A stretch of 64,000 nucleotides of DNA from Trametes villosa (taxonomy: Eukaryota > Basidiomycota > Agaricomycetes > Polyporales > Polyporaceae), in assembly GCA_002964805.2 (NCBI GenBank), contig PUDQ02000001.1, positions 8,208,001 through 8,272,000 on the forward strand, written 5' to 3'. The number at the start of each line of letters is the position of its first letter. Positions within the stretch are counted from its first letter, which is position 1. A program made the translations under genes and the position numbers. Below, piece by piece: positions 57,265-64,000 of this stretch. A model generated the notes under the pieces. It was not told the DNA's origin. It ran no database searches and saw only the letters and a list, made by a program, of their open reading frames with translations.

Positions 57265-58774
57265 ACACGCCTATTGCACGCTCGCCGCTATCGGAGACGC
57301 AGCGCTAGTATATTACGGCAACGCTGGGGCGGAGGTTGTGGAGGTGAGATTTCGAAGGCAGCCGGGGCAGTCGGGCACGCCGGGCTTGGCCTGCGCATGA
57401 TTGCAGTCCCAGTCTTTCCGCCTACGCTACGCGATTGGATATCAGGCGACCAACAGCCAGCTCGATCTTCCAGCTCGCCCATCCCGGTCCCACGGTCTCG
57501 GAGTCGACGGGCGGGCACAAATTTTGCGTCACGGTCGCCCGCTCGCGTGCGGCCAGCAGGCGGCCAGGAACCGCGCCTCCGACGCCCTGCTCGCACCTGC
57601 CGCACTCGGAGCAGGAGCAGCAGTCGGTTGGGATCATGAATTGATGCGGACGCGTCGGGATCAGATGAACGCGACAGGGGGGAAGGCGATCAAGTTGAAC
57701 TCGCGCGCGCGCTGCGATTGGTTACCGTGGGTGCAGCGCAGCGTTCGTGCCGTGTTTCGCGGTGCCTCTCGTGCAATGCGCGTCCGGTGCTGAAGCGTTG
57801 ATTTTGTGGAGGCCAAGCAGAGGATCAGCGCAGGGGCTCTGCCTCTGCGGGTGTGTCTGCACAGGAAGCCGCGCGGGGTGTGTGTGATGGCACGGCGACT
57901 CAGAAAACGCAATCAGCGGCAGGTGGAGATGTGCACAACGTCGGTCCCACGGGCACGTAAGGCAGCTCAAAGAGACGCAGCGCGCGCCCGGCCTGTCCGA
58001 GCAGGAAGGGGCTCGGATGACGAACAATCGAAGATCGACGTGCCGCACGACGTCGACGTCGCGGGGTGCGGTAGTTATGAACTGCTAGCGCTGTGCTGTG
58101 CACGCCTGCCGTCTAATAATGCCTGTCCGGGTTGTCAACAATCGCCCCGCAGCGGCGTGCGATGGCGGATGGGATGATGAGGGTGTAGCGCCGGAGGGAG
58201 TGCTTGCAGCGGGTGCTTGCATGGGCGCTCTGATTGGGTGTGATCGCTCGACATTGATAGCGGTGGGCGACGCGACCTGGGAGGTTGCGAGTTCGTATGT
58301 ACCTGGGCGGGTCAGTGGGTTCTCGTTCTCTCGGACGTAATGGCCTCGGCCCTGGTTGCGAGCTCGGAGGAGGTGAATTTCGAGGCATCGATGGAAGGGG
58401 GGAGCCTGAGGAGAGGGCAATATTTGGAGGGGATCGAGTGGTTACTATGGGAATAAGCAATCTGCCGGTTTCCCCGACCCAGACGAGCGGTATCCTCTCC
58501 GGGCGAATCAGCTCCTCGCCTGTTAAAGGCGGCGCACATCCGTCCCCGGCCTCCCACCCCCTCCCCCTCTTCCTTCCTCCGTCTTTTTTCGGTGCTCAAG
58601 GTGCGTCCCTCTGCGCCCGCCCACGCCCACGCCGCCAGCGTACTGACATGTACGACAGTCACTTCGGGCTGCCCGGTAGCGCCCCTGGACCACTTCCATT
58701 CGTTTCGGCACCGCCCAACTCGTCCTCCAGCAGGCTTTCCACTCCGGCAGTAAGCAATCCAGATTCCCGTCGTA
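57265..58774. other. End of repeat unit C and Rds1-like gene upstream region
   Basis: Up to about 57622 this is repeat sequence; after that it is unique. Frames of 80-235 codons at 57800-58990 lack domains. A pyrimidine-rich stretch (about 58540-58590) lies 190-230 bases before the next start codon and may be part of its promoter. Confidence 0.45.
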
Positions 58775-60274
58775 ATGCCTTCCCTCGCCTCTATCCTCGC
58801 CCTCGCGGCCCCCCTAATGGTCTACGGTGCCCCCGTCCGGAGGGACGCCAACCCCACCGATCTCCTCGTCCTCAGTGCGTCTCTTTCTCTCCCTCGCGAC
58901 GCCTAATCGGCTCTGCTCCGGCCCGTGTTCCTGATCGTCGCGCCGCACCTATTTTTGCCCGCAGAGTTCGCGGACGTGCTCGAGCAGTTTGAGTCGCAGT
59001 TCTACCAGCAGGCGCTGCAAAAGTTCCAAGCGAGCGACTTCACCGCCGCCGGCTTCGTCGACGCCCAGGTCCCCACCCAGCAGTTCATCCAGATCCAGGC
59101 CGACGAGGCCTCGCACGCGACCGTCCTCGAGTCGACCATCCAGTCCCTCGGCGACAAGCCCATCAGCGGCGACTGCAAGTTCGACTTCGGCAACGCGCTC
59201 AACGATGTCCCCACGATGGCGGCGACCGCGCGTGTGGTCGAGAACCTCGGTGTCGGCGCATACCTCGGCGCCGCCCACCTCATCACCGACCCCGTCCTGC
59301 TCACCGCGGCCGGCTCGATCCTGACGGTGGAGGCCCGCCATCAGACGATCCTCAACGTCCTCGCCAACGGCGTCTCGATCCCCCAGGCGTTCGACATTGG
59401 CCTGCTCCCGAACGAGGTCCTCGCCATCGCCGGCGCGTTCATCTCTGGCTGCGACACCGGCATCACCGGTATGTGGCTGCTCTCGTGCGCCCCTGCGAAA
59501 TGATGCTGAGTATCGCCTTTGGCAGCTAACGCGCCCTTGACCATCACGAACACCGGCTCCGTTGGGCCCGGCACGTCCCTCACGTTCTCCTCTCCCGCTA
59601 TCAACGGCTCGACCGACGTAAGTCTGCCCCCCATCACGCCAAGCAGACCACCCGCTGACAGCTCCGCCGCGCCACAGAACTTCCACTGCCAGATGCTCGT
59701 CGGCGGCATGCCCAGCACGATCTCGCTCCCGCTCGACCAGTGCGTCGTGCCGCAGGGCGTCGAGGGCCCCGTTGCGATCTTCGTCACCGCGGACGACCAG
59801 CCGCTGAACAACAACGTGCGCGACCGCGCGACCCAGGCCGTCGTCGCCGGGCCCACGATGGCGTTCATCGACACCCAGAAGCAGCTCCTCGGCCAGCTCG
59901 TCCTCGCCGCGTCCAACTCCAACGGCGCGTCCGGCTCCCAGAGCACGTCCACCACCACCATCACCCCGCCCGAGGCGTCGTCGATCATCTCCTCCGCATC
60001 CGCCGCCTCCGCGACCGCGAGCCCGACCGACGGCTCCGCGCCCGCGTCTGCGTCGCCGACTGACGGCGCGAGCGTGAGCGCGGGCAACGGCGCCGCGTCG
60101 CCGAGCGCGACCGGCTCCGCCGCGGCTGCGGGCGCGACCGCGTCCGCGCCGCCCGAGTCGGACAAGACGTCCGTCGACGCGCCCGGCACGCGCAACACCG
60201 CGACGGGCACGACCGCGAACGGTGCGATCACCGTGAACGGCTGGGTGTCCGACGCGGGCGCGGTGTCCAACTAA
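58775..60274 (+). CDS. Rds1-like secreted ferritin-fold protein
   Basis: Four exons fit: 58775-58874, 58965-59468, 59526-59617 and 59678-60274, giving 430 residues. A signal peptide (MPSLASILALAAPLMVYGAP) is followed by a ferritin-like four-helix region: FADVLEQFESQFYQQALQKF, QADEASHATVLES and ILTVEARHQTIL carry Glu/His residues in the spacing of a di-iron site. The family (Ferritin_2 type) includes the stress protein Rds1 of fission yeast; its biochemical role is not settled. After residue about 290 comes a long Ser/Thr/Ala/Pro-rich tail, probably O-glycosylated, as in cell-wall proteins. All introns are GT-AG with clean phases. Family call from motifs and layout. Confidence 0.82.
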
Positions 60275-61182
60275 GCCCCTCCCTTTCCCCTTTGAGGGCT
60301 TCGTTGTTTCCGCTCGTGTGTGTATAGGACTTTGCTGCTTGATATCGCTGGGCCGGGCGAGGCAGGACACGGACCTTCCTCCCGCGTGCTACATACCACT
60401 ACCATTACCGCTCCGCTATGGACTGAGGGCCCCCGACGGACTACTATCATTGTCGACGCAGGTTTCCGTTAACGCTCCCCGATAGATAGGCGTAGGCCAT
60501 CGCTACTGGATTGCTTCTTCCTAATCCCTCTCCCCCCTTCGTTCGCTCCGCATCGCGGCTTTGCTTTCATTTTTTCTGAGCCGTTGCGTGCGACGCTGCC
60601 CGCTCGCTGTTTGACGAGAGACACCGTGGGTGTTGTGCTGCTCTGTACCTGTCTGCTCTTTGTACGGTACGGCGTTTGCAAACCGAGGAAGTCACCATCC
60701 TTTTACCCGCTGTACTGTGTTTTGTGTGCGTGTGAGCGGCTGCGAAGGGTTGCGATCGCGGTCTCGACTGGTGTGCATGTATTTGGTGCGTATATTTTGT
60801 TCTCGGCGTCGTTGACAACAGGACGTAAAGACATAACTTTTATAGCAGGCAGTTGTACAACTGGGTAGCAGGCACACTCGACAGGTAATATAGGAAGTCA
60901 CCATCCCGCTGTACTGTGTTTTGTGTGCGTGTGAGCGACTGCGAAGGGTTGCGATGCGCGAGGATGTGGTACGTGTATTCTGTTATTCTCGGTGTCGTTG
61001 ACAACAGGATGCAAAGACACAACTTCTATAGCAGGCAGATGTACAGCTGAGCAACGGACGACACACTCGACAGATGTAATAGTACAGGGTATTATATAGG
61101 GTATAAGTACAGCGAATACGGGCACCGCTCACTCTCTCTAGGTATACGTGCACCTCGGATGAGACAAGGACACTCCAACCGC
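60275..61182. other. Convergent intergenic region
   Basis: This lies between the 3' ends of the Rds1-like and EAF genes. It is AT-richer than the genes and contains the 206-bp tandem duplication listed separately. No gene is seen. Confidence 0.5.
60687..61090. repeat. Tandem duplication, about 206-bp period
   Basis: Two diverged copies start GGAAGTCACCATCC at about 60687 and 60893. Each holds CTGTACTGTGTTTTGTGTGC, GTCGTTGACAACAGG and a TATAGCAGGCAG segment. The second copy has small deletions. No coding content. Confidence 0.7.
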
Positions 61183-62968
61183 TCAATCCTCGTCGCTCGA
61201 GTCACTACTCGAGAAGTCGTCCTCGTCGCCAAAGTCCGGGCCGCCGCCCGCGTACGCGGACAGGCTCACCGGCTGGCGCTCGACGACGGGCGACATCGCG
61301 CCCGCCAGGAAGTCGTCCTCGTCCGCGTCGCCTTCCGCGTCGGGGTCCTCGAGCTGCTCCATCAGCTCCTCCTCGAACGCAGCCATGTCGATCTCGACGC
61401 CCTCGCCGTCGTCGGCGGCCGGCGGCGTGAACGCGCTCGGCTCGTCGATCTCCTCCATCACGATCACGGGCGGCGCGGTCAGCGCGGCCGCGAAGGCGGA
61501 CGTCGATGGTGAGGTGGAGGTCAGCGCAGCCGCGAACGCCGATGTGGGCGCAGGCGCGGGTACGATCGTTGGCTGCACTTCGTCCCATTCCTCTTCGTCG
61601 GAGTCGGTGACCGCCGCCACGCTCGCCTCCGGGGCGGGGATGGCCACGGCGGCCGCGGCGGGTGTGGGTGCGGGCGGTAGGGTGACGAATGAAGATGAGG
61701 TTGGGAGGGACAGGGATGGAGGCTGCGCAGATGCTGAAGCAGAAGACGAAGATGGCAGCGCGAGCGCAGACGATGCGCCTGCGCCTGGTAACGCGAGCGC
61801 CACGGGCTCTTTCTTCTTCTCCGGCACGACCTTCGCTTTCTTGAACGGCGGTGGCTGCACAGTCCGGCGAGGCGTAGGCGTCGGCGCCAGCGTCTCCTCC
61901 GCGTCTGCGGGGAGCTCGCGCTTGTTGGGGCCCTTGACGGCTGCTTGCAAAGTGGAAGCACCGATAGGTCTGGGTCGCGGCTTGGGAGGGGCCGCACTCT
62001 GCGCAGGCTTCGCGGGGACTGCTGCAGACGCGGGCTTCGCGGGGACCGCTGCAGGTGCCGGTTTCGGAGGGATCGTCGGCGTGACCGGTTTGGGGGGTAA
62101 GCTCGGAGGCAGGGAGCGGGGCGCCGGCTGGGGTGCCGAGGGTGTCGGCTTGACCTTCGGCTGCATTGCGGCAGCATTGAGGCGGGATGGGGGCTTGGTC
62201 TTTGCTGGCTCGGGGATCTCGCCCTCGCTCTCCTCTTCCTCCTCCCGCACGACCTCGCGCACGGGAGTGGCAGAAGGGCGTTGCGGCGCAGGGGGCACCG
62301 CTGAGAGGGGCGGGCGCTTGTGAATATAAGGCGGGGTTGGAGAACAATATGGACGTACGGGAGTTGGCATGGCGCGGCGCATGGACCGTGCGTGGGTCGT
62401 GTTGCAGAGTCACTGCGGACTCGATCTTCTCCAGTGTGAAGGTCTGCGCATGCCCGGTGAGGGAGGATAGCCGGAGGGGGAGGTATAAAGTATACCTGTA
62501 GCTCTTCGTCGTAGATCAGGACACAGTCGACCTCCCGCGTAGGTCGTTCCTGGCCAACATAGTTGACACCGTAGTCGTTCTATCGAGGTGTTTGTATGGG
62601 TTCGGAGTGTTCTGCGACAGCGACGGCCACAACGCACCTGTGTACTGGGGCGCACGACGTTAACGCTCGAAGGGCCTCCCTCCTCCTTGGCCTTCTTGAT
62701 CTCGATGGAACCTGGCTTCGTCGGATCGACCGACTCAGGCTTGAAGTTGTCTGCACACCAAGCACCCTGAGTTCATCGTGCCGCCATGCAGCATGCCAGC
62801 GGGAGCCCACGCACAGCGGAAGGAGTAGAACTCGCGATCGGGCTTCGCTTTCCCGCTGCTCTTGACCGGACCACCCTTGCGCGCCTTGAGCGCGCGCACG
62901 AGGGAGGTGCCAATGTTAATCTCGTGTCGTCCGGTCGGCATCCAGGCGTTCGACGCGGTCGAGTTCAT
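61183..62968 (-). CDS. EAF-type RNA polymerase II elongation factor
   Basis: EAF proteins pair with ELL to stimulate elongation by RNA polymerase II in the nucleus. Exon 1 (62968-62815) reads MNSTASNAWMPTGRHEINIG..LKARKGGPVKSSG..DREFYSFR, then YNFKPESVDPTKPGSIE, VNVVRPSTQ, REVDCVLIYDEELQ and TFTLEKIESAVTLQHDPR, the conserved EAF N-terminal domain. A GTACGT..CTCAG intron (62301-62358) is needed to pass from the domain frame to the long C-terminal frame beginning PVPPAPQRPSATPV. The C-terminal part is Pro/Ala/Ser-rich and low complexity, with acidic stretches (REEEEESEGEIPEP, EIDMAAFEEELMEQLEDPD) and ends SSSDSSDED, as expected of a transactivation-like tail. Five introns or so. The domain call is good; ELL itself is not in the window. 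Confidence 0.85.
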
Positions 62969-63160
62969 AGTGGGTGAGGAGGAAGAGGAGAGAGAGGGAG
63001 GGAAAGCTGGAAGGCGGTCGGCGGTCGGCGGTAGAGGCGCGCAAGCGCACCCCGGCCCATGCCATTATTGCCAAGCCTCCCGTGGCGCTCGAGCTAACAA
63101 TAGCGTAGGGTCAGAGTGGCAAAAGCTCTGTGTATTTACTGATAGGCAACCCTCCTCAAC
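62969..63160. promoter_or_regulatory. EAF upstream region
   Basis: 192 bases between the EAF start codon and the tRNA gene. A GA-rich run at about 62978-63005 reads as CT-rich on the EAF strand, a common feature of fungal promoters. Confidence 0.4.
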
Positions 63161-63234
63161 GGCCGACTAGCTCAGTTGGTTAGAGCGTGGTGCTAATAAC
63201 GCCAAGGTCGTCGGTTCGATCCCGGCGTTGGCCA
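63161..63234 (+). tRNA. tRNA-Ile (anticodon AAU)
   Basis: The acceptor stem GGCCGAC pairs with GTTGGCC (one G-T pair). The D arm is CTAGCTCAGTTGGTTAGAGC, the anticodon loop CTAATAA with anticodon AAT (read as IAU after deamination), and the T arm ends GGTTCGATCCC, matching box B. No intron. The discriminator base is A. Confidence 0.95.
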
Positions 63235-63237
63235 GTC

Positions 63238-63242
63238 TTTTT
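63238..63242 (+). terminator. RNA polymerase III terminator
   Basis: TTTTT four bases after the tRNA discriminator base, the normal pol III stop signal. Confidence 0.8.
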
Positions 63243-63365
63243 GTCGGGTTGGGGGCAGCATCTCGTCTCACATTCATCCAACGAGAGCGGATCCTGATAT
63301 AGACAATTACTATGCGACACGCAATATACTGATACAAAGACAATATGGTATGCAACTAGTACAGC

Positions 63366-64000
63366 CTATGGATCTTCCCTAGCCCATGAAGCCAAACGCT
63401 CCCTCATAACCTTCTGCTCGAACGGGTCCATCTGAAGGTGCTTGCCCAGAAAATCCTCCTGCTCGGCAGCCGACCACCTCGACATCGTAAGCAAACGAGC
63501 TTTGCTTGTAATCCCGGCCTTCATGAATCGGTCCAAGAGGTATGCGAGGGTGCTATCCACGGCGAGAAGGCAATGTAGCACTTCCTGCTCGCCGGCATGG
63601 GCCACAGAAGTTACGGCCTGTGGCAGATTGGGAGGTGCAGACCCAGTTTGTGAGGTACCAGCGGAATGCTAAGGAACTCGGTGAGCATGTACTGAAACAT
63701 GTCATAAACGCGACACATTCATACCTCCGCCGTGGTGGCACGGCTGCGGGTTCTCGGTCGGTTGTTCACTGCTGCTGGTCGCTGCGTGCTCACTGAGTGA
63801 ACGCGTCCCACGCCATTCATGCTAGACGTTGTACTCACAGCTAGGCGAGGGCTCTCATGGCGATCCTTCTTTATTGGAATTGGTCAGATGCGTAGCGCAA
63901 ATGCACGGAGGGAAGGTAGCTCACCAGCAAACGCTTCTTGGGAATAGGCCTTCGTAGCAGACTCAGATGCTGGAGGCTGTAATACACGATGGGCCACGCC
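63366..64000 (-). CDS. Unknown protein, 3' part
   Basis: The gene runs in from beyond the right edge. The last exon is 63617-63366 (AVTSVAHAGEQEVLHCLL..LAYLLDRFMKAGITS..RWSAAEQEDFLGKHLQMDPFE..ASWAREDP). A 33-nt exon at 63691-63659 (YMLTEFLSIPL) fits before it in phase, preceded by an exon ending ATTAE at about 63728. A further exon ending AYSQEAFA near 63926 is followed by GTGAGC. The C-terminal block looks like a small helical domain seen at the end of some fungal proteins that I cannot name. No catalytic motif. Function unknown. Confidence 0.5.

Larger units (their letters stand above)
54978..57622. repeat. Segmental tandem repeat, unit C (truncated)
   Basis: Third unit, keeping only the carboxypeptidase gene and about 360 bases beyond its stop codon. 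Similarity to A and B ends at about 57622, after a GGAGCAGCAG run, where unique sequence begins. Confidence 0.8.

Noticed and set aside
58949..60370. 473-codon minus-strand frame opposite the Rds1-like gene
   Set aside because: It is the shadow of codon-biased coding sequence on the other strand, with no motif, while the plus strand has signal peptide, ferritin motifs and clean introns.
61385..62323. 312-codon plus-strand frame opposite the EAF gene
   Set aside because: Gly/Ala-rich mirror of the low-complexity Pro/Ala/Ser tail of EAF; no independent support.

Overview
The window is nuclear DNA of a filamentous basidiomycete, most likely an Agaricomycete of the polypore type. The evidence is many short spliceosomal introns (about 49-70 nt, usually GTRNGT..CTNAY..YAG), GC- and CpG-rich sequence, a tandem family of F-box/LRR-like genes, a fungal GMC alcohol oxidase, a MYND-finger protein of a type common in mushrooms, and an Rds1-like ferritin-fold protein. 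Gene models below were built by eye from open frames, splice consensus and recalled family motifs. No searches were run.

Left part (1-29.3 kb), mostly single genes and small tandem families: the 3' end of a KDM3-like JmjC demethylase (+); a 3.5-kb gene-poor stretch; two tandem minus-strand P-loop ATPases of HerA/FtsK type with matching exon structure; RRP8 (rRNA m1A methyltransferase, +), divergent from the second ATPase; four tandem F-box genes (+); a MYND-finger gene with a broken-looking 5' part (+); an alcohol oxidase (AA3_3-like GMC, -) with an 11-nt microexon and one GC-AG intron; and NOP58 (-).

Middle part (29.5-57.6 kb): a large tandem segmental repeat with two full units of about 13.0 and 12.5 kb and a truncated third. 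Each unit starts with a secreted serine carboxypeptidase gene (family S10, +). The two full units also carry a minus-strand array of exon-like cassettes with 49-nt introns (probably a non-coding spliced transcript), a small minus-strand protein gene of unknown function, and three 308-bp direct repeats. Two tracts of about 1.0-1.1 kb are identical between neighbouring units although flanking sequence has diverged, which suggests gene conversion. In unit A a 295-bp MITE-like insertion interrupts the carboxypeptidase signal-peptide exon. All three carboxypeptidases appear to have an AT-AC intron directly after the active-site His-Met.

Right part (57.6-64 kb): an Rds1-like ferritin-fold protein (+), a 200-bp tandem duplication, an EAF-type RNA polymerase II elongation factor (-), a tRNA-Ile(AAU) and the 3' end of an unknown gene (-). 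RRP8, NOP58, EAF and the tRNA are housekeeping functions in ribosome production and transcription. The F-box, ATPase and carboxypeptidase groups are the variable, locally duplicating part.
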